A DNA stretch of 64,000 nt from Tridacna crocea (GCA_943736015.1 OX031065.1:25930427-25994426), one strand, 5' to 3'. Numbered from the stretch's first letter, positions 44,108-54,319 are shown. Notes: generated by a model not told the origin, from the sequence alone. Made by a program: numbers and translations.

Positions 44108-44439
44108 ATCCTTGGGAACCATGGAATTCTTCGACCTTTCTTTAAGTCTGATGAACAACATAATGTGTTTACACTCTTTTAAGGCTCGGACATGAAGCAG
44201 ACTAAGACAAAATGAACATTCATTTCTATGTCTGAAGGGTCTAGATATATAAATGGTAGGTCTATTTGTGCAGGCATATTTAAAGAAAATCGTCTCAAAG
44301 AAAAATTGACAACTCGTCATTCGTATTCTAAAGTATATTTCTAATAGTTATCGTAACTGTTAAAAGCTTTTGATTCGTGAAAAACGTAGTTTTTCTCAAG
44401 GATAAAAATTGCAAACAGCACTAAAACATATGGTTGCTA

Positions 44440-44760
44440 TGTTATCGATTCACCTCCGAAAATGGCCGCCGCTCGTTGTTAGGGAATGTGACGTCACGCC
44501 GATGTACCCTATTCACATTGTCCAGGTCATGGTTGAACTAAAAGGGCAAAGCGTTTAAAATATTTTTTACTATGTACTGATATCCATAGACTCCGGTATC
44601 ACCGTATATACACCGGTATATTTGAGTGGCCGGGACTACTTTGACGTCAACCTCACTGCCATCTATAGTTAAAACTGTACAACCATTTTAGTTGACGCGT
44701 TGACAAATCAGAGACGATCTGCTAGACAGTAAATACGCTACTGTGAGTAGGTTCTGCGTT
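44440..44760. promoter_or_regulatory. Candidate CpG-rich, possibly bidirectional promoter
   Basis: Two perfect TGACGTCA sites (44489-44496, 44642-44649), a YY1-like AAAATGGCCGCC at 44459-44470 and many CpGs stand out in AT-rich DNA. A strong plus-strand donor GTGAGT begins at 44743; on the minus strand GAG then GTGAAT lies at about 44450-44457. It sits between the minus-strand TMEM276-like gene and plus-strand Piezo, both of which seem to need a non-coding first exon. The assignment to either gene is inference. Confidence 0.38.
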
Positions 44761-44999
44761 AAAAAAAATATTTAGATATAAGTTTATTTATCTGTTTAGC
44801 AATAGACTATTCTGATATTTTGTTAGATTTTTTTCTCGGGTATCAGTCTTGGTTGGATGATATCATAGCGGCAACGTCTGAAACTGAAAGATTATGGAAG
44901 CAAAGCCATGTCATGAAATGCGGCTTAGAACTATCGCTACAGATCTGATTTGGTAGTGTCAAATGTCTCCGATTACTCATACCAAAATTGACATTATCA

Positions 45000-45230
45000 T
45001 TAACCCATTACCAAACAACAAAATTTTAGACTGGTTCAAATTGAAAGCATTTGCAGACGACAAAATAAAGGTGACTGAAAAACTGAAATATTTCTGGAAA
45101 GGGTAGAAAACATTGTGGGAAAAGGAGAAAATGCTGGTTTTTACCAGCATTTTCTCCTTTTCCTACAGTGTTTTCAAAAGGCTTCTTTCTCAGGGGCATC
45201 AAAAGTAGGGATTGTGTGGTAATGGGTTAA
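45000..45230 (+). mobile_element. TH-A element, full copy
   Basis: TTAACCCATTACCAAACAAC start; hairpin tip expanded symmetrically (GCTGGTTTTTACCAGC); GTGTGGTAATGGGTTAA end. Confidence 0.85.
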
Positions 45231-45489
45231 AGTTTATCAACTGACTACATGTAAGACCTTTCCGAAATGAAAACGTTTGCAGATGACTATGCAGAAAGGA
45301 AAGGGAGTAATAGCTGGTTCCAGAGACATAAAATAAGAGTATTGTATGTCTCTGCTGGTTCCAAGCACTTTCTGATTTACCTGATGAAAACATTTTGAAA
45401 TCATTAGTTTAATTTTTCAGATGACGAGATTTTGTGAAAACAAAGAGTAGAAGGTATTTTCCACTTTCCCCACAATGTTTTCAAGGTAC
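45227..45489 (+). mobile_element. TH-A element, degenerate, with a 32-bp insertion
   Basis: Shares TTAA with the previous copy. GTTTGCAGATGACTATGCAG and a hairpin GCTGGTTCCAAGCACTTTC remain; the end runs into the next copy. Confidence 0.55.
45322..45353. mobile_element. 32-bp inverted-repeat insertion with 9-bp target duplication
   Basis: AGAGACATA at the left mirrors TATGTCTCT at the right; GCTGGTTCC flanks it at 45313-45321 and 45354-45362. It sits in the hairpin tip of a decayed TH-A copy, where the consensus has GCTGGTTACC once. Confidence 0.7.
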
Positions 45490-45720
45490 TTAAACTCTTT
45501 TCCAAACAACAAAATGTTAGACTGGTCCAAAATTGAAAGCATTTGCAGACGACAAATTGAATGTATCTTGATTTATGAAATTTGTTTTGGAAAGGGTAGA
45601 AAACCTTGTGGTAAAAGGAGAAAATGCTGGTTATTAGCATTTTCTCCTTTTACCACAAGGTTTTCAAAAGCTTTCCTTCCAAGGGTGGTGAAAACTATGG
45701 TTTGTTTGGTAAAGAGTTAA
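45490..45720 (+). mobile_element. TH-A element, full copy, joined to next
   Basis: TTAAACTCTTTTCCAAACAA start; hairpin tip AATGCTGGTTATTAGCATT; stems use ACCTTGTGGTAAAAGG on both sides instead of the usual CATTGTGGGAAAAGG, a paired change. Confidence 0.84.
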
Positions 45721-45945
45721 CTCTTTACCACACGACAAAATTTTAGACTGGTTCAAATTGAAAGCATTTGCAGACGACAAAATAAAAATGACTGAAAATT
45801 TGAAATTTGTTCTGGGAAGGGTAGAAAACACTGTAGGAAAAGGAGAAAATGCTGGTTACCAGCATTTTCTCCTTTTCCCACAGTGTTTTCAAAAGGATTC
45901 TTTCTCAGGGTCGTCAAAAGTAGGGATTGTGTGGTAATGGGTTAA
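45717..45945 (+). mobile_element. TH-A element, full copy, joined to previous
   Basis: Shares TTAA 45717-45720. Perfect hairpin. A stray short-arm end (GGATTACTTGGTAAAGGGTA) follows at 45946-45972. Confidence 0.86.
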
Positions 45946-46115
45946 CCACAGGATTACTTGGTAAAGGGTAAATGAGGTTTCTTTGCCCAGTGGTCGGACT
46001 ACAACAAAATATTGTCCTGTAGCCACTGTTGTCGGTAGAGGCACTTTTTTTTAATGCCAAGCCATAGTGAAAAAGTTAAAACAGCACCATTTCCTCCTTA
46101 CCCACAGTTTTCTGT

Positions 46116-46344
46116 TTAAACCTTTACCAAATGACAAAATTATAGATCAGTCCAAATTGAAAGCATTTGCAGACGACAACCTAAGTATGGGTCAAAAATT
46201 GAAATTTATCTTGGGAAGTGTAGAAAACATGGTGGGAAAAGGAGAAAATGCTGGTTACCAGCATTTTCTCCTTTTTCTACAATGTTTTCAAAAGGCTTCT
46301 TTCTCAAGGTCGTAAAAAGTCAGGATTGTGTGGTAAAGAGTTAA
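46116..46344 (+). mobile_element. TH-A element, full copy
   Basis: TTAAACCTTTACCAAATGAC start, intact hairpin, GTGTGGTAAAGAGTTAA end. Confidence 0.84.
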
Positions 46345-46459
46345 AAGTATGTTTTTCAGCATAAGAGCATTGTTTGGAAAAGGATGAAGTCATGTAGATG
46401 GAATCAATGTGTTTTTCTTAAAGCGTATTAAAAACAGGCTGCACTATGCAGTGTGATCT

Positions 46460-46640
46460 TTAATCCATTACCACACAATCCTGCCTTTTAACAACCCTTT
46501 GAAGACTTTTGAAAACATTGTGGGAAAAGGAGGAAATGCTGGTAACTAGCATTTTCTCCTTTTTTCACAATGTTTCCACTACATTCATTTCTTGGCTATA
46601 ATTACTTTGAAATTTTTTATTAAATTTTTTCATTTTGTAG
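46460..46640 (-). mobile_element. TH-A element, right end lost
   Basis: TTAATCCATTACCACACAAT start, hairpin AATGCTGGTAACTAGCATT, then decays. Confidence 0.68.
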
Positions 46641-46779
46641 AAAAGGATAAGACCTTAGTCTAATGGTTGTGGGTGTTCATTTTTCAAAATCTTTATTCGT
46701 TCACTAAAACTACAACTTGTGGGTAGTAACAACACAACAGAATTGTACTGATCAAACAGCAATTTCCCCTTTTCCCACA

Positions 46780-46925
46780 TCGTTAAAAAAAAAAAAATTG
46801 TGTAGGTTTGTTGTATGTTATGGTCCTGGTTGTCCATCTGTCTGTCCATCTGTCTGTCCATCTATTAGCAATTTCTTGTGTGTGCAAGTTCTTCAACAAT
46901 TTCCATCCGAATAACTTAAAAATTG
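46780..46925 (-). repeat. GTCTGTCCATCT repeat, related to the GAGCTGTCACTG repeat
   Basis: Tandem TGTCCATCTGTC units at about 46828-46865 and GTGCAAGTTCTTCAACAATT resemble the reverse of the repeat at 34950 (GGACACACAGAT units). Confidence 0.45.
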
Positions 46926-47152
46926 CCACTATGAATCTCTATAATGTGTAGTTGTGCATGTGACACTAAAAGTTTGGATCTCTGTAGTCTGTAGGTATTT
47001 CACTTGTTAGCCATTTCACTGACAACCTTCCCGGGCATATACTGGTATGTGCCACTCTGCAAAGCTCTTGTTATATAATTATTCTGAGGCTTGAAAACCA
47101 TAGATAGCTGATTTGATTCCTAGGCTAGCCAAATTCTTTTCAAGGGTTTATG

Positions 47153-47270
47153 TAGTCTCAATAATGAGAAGCCCCGGTGATCTTTTTCATATTTGGACAT
47201 TTACTGTACACCGTACCAGAGGCGACCAGTCGAAAAGTAACATCGCCTTTGGGGACAGTTATCTGTACTA
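47153..47270 (+). mobile_element. Short element with 10-bp target duplication, copy C
   Basis: TAGTCTCAATAATGAGAAGC to ATCTGTACTA. Flanks AGGGTTTATG and GGGTCGTTGT no longer match well, so duplication is not provable here. It abuts the repeat at 47279. Confidence 0.75.
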
Positions 47271-47278
47271 GGGTCGTT

Positions 47279-47600
47279 GTCTGCGCATGTCATATTCTTC
47301 GAAGATTTGACTGTCTTATATGACGCATCACTACTAGCCCCGAAAGTGGGTTGACTGTACGCTCTATAAAGTAGCAATGTTGAAAATAGCTTTTACGTAT
47401 CAATACGTTTGAGCAGAAATGAGACCTGCATTAGCAACAGATTTCTCTCAACAGGTGATCATAGTTTATTGGGTAAACCTTGTTTATGTTTTAAATTCAA
47501 AGTAACGGTTGTCGCGTAGGAAAGTGGTTCGGTTCTGTACCCAGGATGCCCATATCAGATAGATGAGTATTTATAGAATGCCATCTAGCGGGAGATAATG
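47279..47600 (+). repeat. ~320-bp repeat, copy inverted at 57733
   Basis: CTGCGCATGTCATATTCTTC to GCCATCTAGCGGGAGATAAT, matched over its length by the reverse complement of 57733-58083 with indels. Confidence 0.78.
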
Positions 47601-47746
47601 GTACTAGGGTTTATGGTACTCATTGTGAAATTTTTTTATTTCATTCTAACTTCTGAAAACTGATATGAAAGGGAAAGCTGCCTATGGCATGGAAAGAATG
47701 TGCAAAGGACTGAGGAAAGAAACCCGTAGCACATTGGCTTCCTCTA

Positions 47747-48132
47747 TATACATATGCATCCTCGGATACCCCGGGGTCTCCCTATTTGCTACGCTACATC
47801 GACCCCTGGGACAATTAGTTGAATTTCCTTCGCTTTACCGCTGGCCGAATGCTGGCTTTTCATTGGTTCCATCATCATTTTGTGATGGGCGAGTGTACTG
47901 TACGCTATGACGTTTCGTATCGATTTTCGGCGGCTCGCTTTACCGCTGGCCGAATGCTGGCTTTTCATTGGTTCTATCGTCATTTTGTGATGGGCGAGTG
48001 GACTGTACGGTATGACGTTTCGTATCGATTTTCGGCGGCTGATTCAAAGTTTTATTAGTCAATTGTCCCAGGGTCGATGTAGCGTAGCAAATAGGGAGAT
48101 CCTGGGGTATCCGAGGATGATACATATGTATA
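47747..48132. mobile_element. 386-bp element with long inverted ends and an internal tandem duplication
   Basis: Inverted ends of about 70 bp: TATACATATG, CATCCTCGGATACCCC, CTATTTGCTACGCTACATCG and GACCCTGGGACAATT on each side. Inside, a unit of about 110-118 bp (from CGCTTTACCGCTGGCCGAAT to GATTTTCGGCGGCT) occurs twice at about 47831-47938 and 47938-48042. CpG-rich. No transposase frame. Target duplication unclear. Confidence 0.78.
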
Positions 48133-48219
48133 CCTCAATTACATGTTGTAAACAGCATTAAGCACCATACAAATGAGCTAACAAACAAACAGGTGACTTA
48201 ATTGAGCTTGCAGACATTG

Positions 48220-48350
48220 TCAAAAATTCATTATGGCTGAAGGAGAAATTGCCCATGAGCAACTTCTCCTTTTGCTAAAATGTTTTTATAAGTGTTCAAA
48301 TAATGAACCTTATGTACAACGATACTTCTTTCAGTCGTCTGCAGCTAGAT
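48220..48350 (-). mobile_element. TH fragment with TH-C-like tip
   Basis: GAAGGAGAAATTGCCCATGA then GCAACTTCTCCTTTTGC, followed by CAGTCGTCTGCAGCTAG. Confidence 0.45.
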
Positions 48351-48758
48351 AAAGTTATGTAACCAATAATTAGGTTGAGGGGAAGGTAAATCAGATACCA
48401 TTAAACCAGAAGCTGTGTATGGATTGTGATATAGCTTGTAACAGTATCATACAATTCAGTGGTTGATTATTTGAGTGGGAGGCTGTACACAATTTTGTGG
48501 TTTAGTATTTGAGTGGAAGGCTGTCAGAGTACATGTAATTATAAAACATACACTAAGTCTTGTTGATGAGTAAAATGTAGTTATGTCATAAAGTTAGTTG
48601 TACATGTAATATCAAAGTGTTTTAGATTTTTATTTTGAGCTTGGATTTTGTTTTCTCTTTGGTGATGCATTTTGTTTAGTATTCATGTATTCAATTGAAA
48701 AGGAATTTTAGGAATTCAAAGTGTGTAAGTTTACAGAAATATACTTTCCACTGTAAGT

Positions 48759-48943
48759 TTAACCTTTTACTAAACAATCCTATGTTTTCATCACCCTGAT
48801 AAAGTAGATCTTTTATCAACATTGGTGGCAACCAGCATGTTTTCTCCTTTTCCCACAATGTTTTTTTGCTCTTTACAAGAAAAATATAATAATACATGTA
48901 CCTCTTACGTTTGAAGAATTTGTCTGCGAATGCTTTACTTTAA
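48759..48943 (-). mobile_element. TH-A element, cut by the next copy
   Basis: TTAACCTTTTACTAAACAAT start, half hairpin, TTTGTCTGCGAATGCTTTAC, then the next copy's TTAA. Confidence 0.66.
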
Positions 48944-49169
48944 CCCTTTACCATATAATCCCGATTTTTAACGACCCCCAAGGAAGAAGGCTTTGAAAAC
49001 ATTGTGGAAAAAGGAGAAAATGCTGGTGACCAGCATTTTCTTCTTTTCCCACAATGTTTTCTACTCTTCTAAAGTCAAGTTTCAGTTTTTAAGTAATGTT
49101 TAATGTGTCACTTGCAAATTCTTTCAGTTTGGACCTGTCTAAAATTTTTGTGATTTAGTAAAGAGTTAA
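48940..49169 (-). mobile_element. TH-A element, full copy
   Basis: TTAACCCTTTACCATATAAT start, hairpin AATGCTGGTGACCAGCATT, GATTTAGTAAAGAGTTAA end. Confidence 0.84.
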
Positions 49170-49404
49170 GATTGAAGTTCACCTGAAATTGATGTCTTAA
49201 TGAAACATCTTCAAGCTTTGATGATAGATAAAGAGCCATTTAGTATAAACTTCAAATTTAATTACAGATAGCCCACATAAATTGACCTCTAACAATCTTT
49301 TTCAGTTTGCCTGAATTTAAAACCTTGACTGTAGACTGTAGATTTATATCAGACTTCTACTATTTCTTCTTGTACTTTACAAAGAAAACTAGAATTGTTA
49401 TTAG

Positions 49405-49480
49405 ATTGCATCTGGAAATTTTGAAACGATAGAAAACTTTGTAGAAGAAGGAGAACATACTGGTTTATAAATTGCTTTTC
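49405..49480 (+). repeat. TH-A debris
   Basis: GATAGAAAACTTTGTAGAAG and GAACATACTGGTTTATAAAT only. Confidence 0.35.
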
Positions 49481-49489
49481 CTGGCGTCC

Positions 49490-49770
49490 TGGGTGGTTTA
49501 GTGGTATTGTGCAGAACTCGTAACCTGGATGTCCCTGGATTTTGCCTTACTACTAGTCTCAATAAGGAGTCGTTGCGGTGATCTTTTTCATACTTGGACA
49601 TTTACTGTACACCGGAGGTGACTAGTCAAAAATTAACATCGCCTTTGGGGACATTTATCTGTACTAGCCTTACTACATGCACAGAGTTTTTCTAGGAGTG
49701 TCCTTGGGCATGACACTTCAGAGCCCCTGAGCCTTGTACTGGTAAAACCCAGGACACACATGAATATGAG
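49490..49770 (+). repeat. tRNA-derived SINE interrupted by a short element
   Basis: GGGTGGTTTAGTGGTATTGT and CAGAACTCGTAACCTGGATG resemble the tRNA-Met-like head at 63012; body resumes after 49676 with CCTTGGGCATGACACTTCAG and GTACTGGTAAAACCCAGG. Confidence 0.6.
49554..49666 (+). mobile_element. Short element with 10-bp target duplication, copy D
   Basis: Flanked by perfect GCCTTACTAC at 49544-49553 and 49667-49676, inside a SINE. Ends TAGTCTC and GTACTA as in copies A-C. Confidence 0.88.
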
Positions 49771-49886
49771 AAATGTGGCCAATGAGATGAATGAGCTGAT
49801 GTCGAAAACAATGTTGAACACATCTAAATCATTCAAAAACTGCTTTTGCCACACTTTTTCAAAAGCTGGGATTGTTTGGTATAGGC

Positions 49887-50115
49887 TTAAGTATTTAACA
49901 CACAATCCTGATTTTTAACGACCCCTGAGAGAGAAAGCCTTTGAAAACATTGTGGGAAACGGAGAAAATGCTGGTTTCCAGCATTTTCTCCTTTTCCCAC
50001 AATGTTTTCTACCTTTTCCAATTCAAAATTCAATTTTTGATTCACATTTTTTTTGTCGTCTGCAAATGCTTTCAATTTGGACTAGTCCAAAATTTTGTCA
50101 TTTGGTAGAGAGTCA
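49887..50115 (-). mobile_element. TH-A element
   Basis: TTAAGTATTTAACACACAAT start, perfect hairpin tip with AATGCTGGTTTCCAGCATT, end CATTTGGTAGAGAGTCAA. A short-arm scrap (GATTGTTTGGTATAGGC) precedes it and shares its TTAA. Confidence 0.78.
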
Positions 50116-50165
50116 ATACATTTCCTCCTAGAGATTTGTTTTTGCAGCCAACCAAATTAATATAT

Positions 50166-50399
50166 TTAACCCTTTACCCCATAATCCTGTGTTTTAATGA
50201 CCCTGAAAGAGAAGCCTTTTGAACATATTGTCTGGAAAAGGAGAAAATGCTGGTAACCATTCTAACCAACATTTTCTCCTTTTCCCACAATGTTTTCATC
50301 CCTATCAAAGATATAATATCATTTTAGGCCACTTAAATCATTGTCTGCAATCACTCACTTTGGACACATTTATAATTTTGTTGTGTGGTATAGAGTCAA
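50166..50399 (-). mobile_element. TH-A element
   Basis: TTAACCCTTTACCCCATAAT start; tip has a small insertion (GCTGGTAACCATTCTAACC); end GTGTGGTATAGAGTCAA. Confidence 0.78.
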
Positions 50400-50477
50400 G
50401 ATATTCCCTTCATGTGGATATGAGTCAATAATTGACAAATTGCCTTATTGTTCATCAGTCATGAGTTTTAATGACCC

Positions 50478-50705
50478 TTAACCCTTTCCCAAGCAAGCCC
50501 TTGTTTCTATGTGTCTGCAGTACAAGTTTTTAGAAAACACTTTGGGAAAGGGAGAAATTGCTCGTAACGAGCAATTTCTCCTTTTTCCACAGTGTTTTCC
50601 ACCCTTTTTAAGAACTTTTTGCCATTTTGTCTAAATCTAAAATTGTCGTCTGCAAACTCTTTCAGTTTGGAAGAGTCCCAAATTTGTTGTTTAGGAAAGG
50701 ATTAT
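50478..50705 (-). mobile_element. TH-C element, first of a joined series
   Basis: TH-C differs by TTAACCCTTTCCCAAACAAG ends, TACGTGTCTGCAGTA in the short arm, AAACTCTTTCAGTTTGG in the long arm and tip ATTGCTCGTAACGAGCAAT. Here the tip is perfect and the right end reads GAAAGGATTAT. Confidence 0.82.
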
Positions 50706-50896
50706 CCGTTCCCCAAACAATCTCAAGATTTAATGACCTTCGTATGGATTGCTTTTGAAAAAAATGTGGGAAAAGGGGAAAATGCTGTTTATCCAGCATT
50801 CGCTCCATTTCCCCCATGATGTTTTCCATCCTGTCAAACGCAAATCCAATCATTTTGGACATGCTGGTATTTGATATGTTGTTACATAATACTTAA
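50702..50896 (-). mobile_element. TH-related element between two TH-C copies
   Basis: CCGTTCCCCAAACAATCTCA start, tip AATGCTGTTTATCCAGCATT, worn right end at the next copy's TTAA. Confidence 0.68.
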
Positions 50897-51109
50897 CCCT
50901 TTCCCAAACAAGCCCTTGTTTTTACGTGTCTGCAGTACAAGTCTTTTGAAACATTGTGGGAAAAGGAGAAATTGCTCGTAACAAGCAATTTCTTCTTTTC
51001 CCACAGTGTTTTCTGCCCCTTCGGATATGCTATTGTTATGAAAGTTAAAAGTGTCTGCAAACTCTTTCAGTTGGATGAGTTTAAAATTTGTTGTTTGGGA
51101 CAGGGTTAA
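50893..51109 (-). mobile_element. TH-C element, full copy
   Basis: TTAACCCTTTCCCAAACAAG start, tip ATTGCTCGTAACAAGCAAT, GTTGTTTGGGACAGGGTTAA end. Confidence 0.84.
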
Positions 51110-51129
51110 GTTTTATATTTTGGATATGT

Positions 51130-51336
51130 GTAGAATGTTATCGTTTGGAAAAGACTTTTGAAAACATTATAAAAAAGGAAGAAAAAGCTGGCTGTCAGGT
51201 AAAGGGTTAAAAAGGAGAAAATGCTGGTAACTAGCATTGTCTCCTTTTCCCACAATGTTTTCTACCCTTCTTTTGTTGTCTGCAAATACTTTTGATTTGG
51301 ACAAACCTAAAATTTTGTTGTTTGGTAATGACTTAA
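51130..51336. mobile_element. Two TH-A fragments fused
   Basis: A first remnant ends GTCAGGTAAAGGGTTAA at 51210. The second continues with AAGGAGAAAATGCTGGTAAC, a hairpin, TTTTGTTGTCTGCAAATACT and GTTTGGTAATGACTTAA. Confidence 0.6.
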
Positions 51337-51539
51337 ATATTTGTTCTATGAAAAGGTAGCAGATGTTGTTTGCACCGAAGCAAACATTTATGCCAGCTGT
51401 AGCACTCGTTTTTGTGCTCTATTTGGAAATTTCAATAGTATTATTAAAGCAATATTTTTTTTTACAATTATTGTAGTCATACTACATGTACTGTACAAGA
51501 GCCTTCTTTCATATGCAAGTTTTCAGCAGGCATAAAGGA

Positions 51540-51685
51540 AATAGAAATGTTTTGTGAAGGGTAGAAAACATTGTGGGAAAAGGAGAAAATGCTGTTTACC
51601 AGCATTTTCTCCTTTTCCCACAATGTTTTCTGAAGGCTTTTTTCTCAGGGGTATCAAAAGTAGGAATTGTGTCGTAATGGGTTAA
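51540..51685 (+). mobile_element. TH-A element, long arm missing
   Basis: Begins at TTTTGTGAAGGGTAGAAAAC; hairpin AATGCTGTTTACCAGCATT; end GTCGTAATGGGTTAA shared with the next. Confidence 0.75.
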
Positions 51686-51784
51686 CTCTTTACCAAACAA
51701 CAAAATTTTAGACTAGTCCAAACTGACAGCATTAACTAGCAGACAACGAAAAGGATGTGACTCAAAATTTGAATTCTGATTTGG
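51682..51784 (+). mobile_element. TH-A long-arm fragment
   Basis: TTAACTCTTTACCAAACAAC to TGACTCAAAATTTGAATTC, then abuts the inverse copy. Confidence 0.68.
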
Positions 51785-51995
51785 ATTACCAAACAATCCC
51801 TACTTTTGATGCTCCTGAGAAAGAAGCTTTAGAAAACATTGTGGGAAAAGGAGAAAATGCTGGTAACCAGCATTTTCTCCTTTTCCCACAATGTTTTCTA
51901 CCCTTCACAAAACAAATTTCAAATATATATTTTGTCGCCTGCAAATCCTTTCAATTTGGACAAGTCTAAAATTTTGTTGTCTGATAATGAGTTAA
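51785..51995 (-). mobile_element. TH-A element
   Basis: ATTACCAAACAATCCCTAC start, perfect hairpin, GTTGTCTGATAATGAGTTAA end. Confidence 0.8.
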
Positions 51996-52394
51996 CGAAA
52001 CTGATTACCTCATTCTGTATGGGAAAAAAAATTAGTTCAATAACTTCCTTTCGTGGATTGCAGGTTATTATCAGGGGATATAAAGTGGAAAAAAAAAAAG
52101 ATGATGAAGGGATAAAAAGTGGAAAAAAGGCTGTTGTAGTGTTGATAATATTGATTTTCCTGAAGGCGAAACATCCTTTGATAAAAATCAGTGAACCATG
52201 CACTTACCTGGAAATTCATTTAAGTCGTTACTTCATCATGCAGAAGTGCTCCAGGGAAGAAGATAAAACAGAATGAGATATGGAAAAATTTTAATGATAA
52301 GGCCACTTTTTATCTTTTCTCTTGCTGTTCAGATGATGGTGACCACAAAGTGAAACTCAAAGAGACATTAAAAGTTCACAGTTATTGGAAAAAA
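51996..52394. other. Intergenic DNA, nothing firm
   Basis: An open stretch to 52276 continues a TH-A reading frame and lacks family features. Confidence 0.4.
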
Positions 52395-52540
52395 GCCATT
52401 TACATCCTGAGGGCCAGTGCACCTATCCATGCTTCTTTTCACTAGTACAATAGAAATTGGCGTAGCCAGGGATCAAATCCAAGACCCCCTGTTCTCAAGT
52501 CCTACACTCTACTAACTGAGCTACTGAGCTCGGCTTTGAA
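52395..52540 (-). repeat. tRNA-derived SINE, shortened
   Basis: On the minus strand: GGTAGCTCAGTTAGTAGAGT (A box), GGTCTTGGATTTGATCCC (B box), then GGATAGGTGCACTGGCCC as in the SINE at 53776. Confidence 0.62.
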
Positions 52541-53029
52541 AGGCAAGCCCATTCATAAATAAAGCCATATTTTATTTGTAGCCGACAAATGCTTACAATT
52601 GGAAGAGCCTTTTTTTATCACATAACCTCCCTTGTTAACGGTATAATATGCTCATTAGGAATTTTCTTATCTTATACAAGTTTGATATCACATTTGTGTG
52701 ATATCATTTTTGATGTCATTTTGTACGCATGAAATCATAGAAGTGAAGTGGTCTTCTGGATATTACTGCATCTTTGAACGTTTTTGCATCATCTGATCTA
52801 TATTTTCTGAAATACCGTAATACGATGAAAAGAATCTGACAACCGTGGGCATTTGAGATAAGTTTTTATTAAACTTGCCAAGGTAGAATGTTATTAAGCT
52901 CTCCAAAGGCTCGCTTAATAACATTTCCCTAGACTCGTTTAAAAAAATCTTATCTCAAAAAAGCCTATTCATATCAGATCCTATATATCTCATGGTAAAT
53001 ATTAAACACTTTTACAGAATAACACCAAG

Positions 53030-53165
53030 TTTTGATAACACCGTGAAAGAAAGTTGAAATTCTCCTTTTCACAAAATGTTTTCTATCCTTTAAAAGACAA
53101 ATTTCATCATCTGAGCCATGTTTAGTTTGATTTCTGCACATCTAAAATATTTGTCATTTGGTTAA
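53030..53165 (-). mobile_element. TH-A fragment, joined to next
   Basis: TTCTCCTTTTCACAAAATGT, TTTGATTTCTGCACATC, ATTTGTCATTTGGTTAA. Confidence 0.58.
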
Positions 53166-53396
53166 GCCATTACCACACAATCCCTACTTTTGACAATTCC
53201 GAGAAAGAAGTCTTTAGAAAACATTGTGGGAAAAGGAGAAAATGCTGGTAACCAGCATTTTCTCCTTTTCCCACAAAGTTTTCTACCTTTAACAAAACAA
53301 ATTTCAAATTTTTAGTCTCTTTTATTTTGTCGTCTGCAAATGCTTTCCATTTGGGCAAACCTAAAATTTATTGTTTGCTAATGAGTAAAGAGTTGA
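53162..53396 (-). mobile_element. TH-A element
   Basis: TTAAGCCATTACCACACAAT start, hairpin perfect, right end GAGTAAAGAGTTGA. Confidence 0.8.
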
Positions 53397-53589
53397 TATA
53401 TTTTCACTAGGAGCTAACTTGATCCTAATCTGTCTGTTGCATTGTCTGAAATAGCTTCTTTTGTAGGGTTTACTTTTTTGGCAGGCATTGTTCACTTGCA
53501 TTAGATCAAGAGAATTAAAGATACTTTAGGACGAAGGAGATAGCTTTAGCCTTATTGTCAGAGATAATCTTAGTCTTGTATGAATTTAA

Positions 53590-53775
53590 CAATTTAAGTC
53601 CTACAACAAAAACACACTTTGCAGTTTTGAAATATGAGTCTGAAAGGGTATACAATTTTGTTGGGAAAGGAGTAATGCCGGTAAAAAGCATTTTCTTCTT
53701 TTGTTGACAATGCGTTACAAGGCTTCTTCATTAGGATCGTCAACAATTGGGATCATGTGATGAAAGGTTACGAAG
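53590..53775 (+). mobile_element. TH-A element, diverged
   Basis: GAAAGGGTATACAATTTTGT, tip AATGCCGGTAAAAAGCATT, GGGATCATGTGATGAAAGGT end. Confidence 0.52.
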
Positions 53776-54085
53776 AATCTGCTGATTGATTGATTGTAGG
53801 GTGTTTAATGCTGACATAACTTCAGTTATATAGAGGTGGCCAGTGCACCCCCGTTCATGCCTTCCTTGAGTTTCTTTTACCAGTACTCTGCACAATATAC
53901 TTTCCAAGCCACTGGCTGCTTTCCCTAATAACCATCGTTGAAACAATGGTTATCTGTTAGAGAGAAATGAATCCTGTCGCAATGACTGTTATCAATCTTT
54001 GGAAAGAAATTGGCTGAGCCAGGGAATGAACCCATGACCCCCTGATCTCAAGTCCACACTACTGGCTGAGCTACTGGGGTTTGGC
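53776..54085 (-). repeat. tRNA-derived SINE, near full length
   Basis: Minus strand: AGTAGCTCAGCCAGTAGTG (A box), GGTCATGGGTTCATTCCC (B box), body with CAGCCAGTGGCTTGGAAAGT, tail GTCAGCATTAAACACCC and (AATC)n. About 310 bp. Confidence 0.72.
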
Positions 54086-54113
54086 AGGAAGGATTTGCAC
54101 TTGATTTTTTTTT

Positions 54114-54319
54114 GTCTCTCTTTGCTTGACAACAAAATTTGCAACTTGTTTAAATTGAAACCATTTTCTGATGTCAAATTCAATATTGCAAAATGATGTA
54201 CCATGTTGTAGAAAGAGGGGATAAATTGTAACAAAGGAGAAAATGCTGGTTACCAGCACTTTCTCCTTTTCCTACAAATGTAAAATTGATTCAAAAGCCT
54301 TTTCCATAAGGTTGTTTAA
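54114..54319 (+). mobile_element. TH-A element, diverged
   Basis: GCTTGACAACAAAATTTGC, AAATTGAAACCATTTTCTG, hairpin AATGCTGGTTACCAGCACT; right TTAA shared. Confidence 0.65.
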
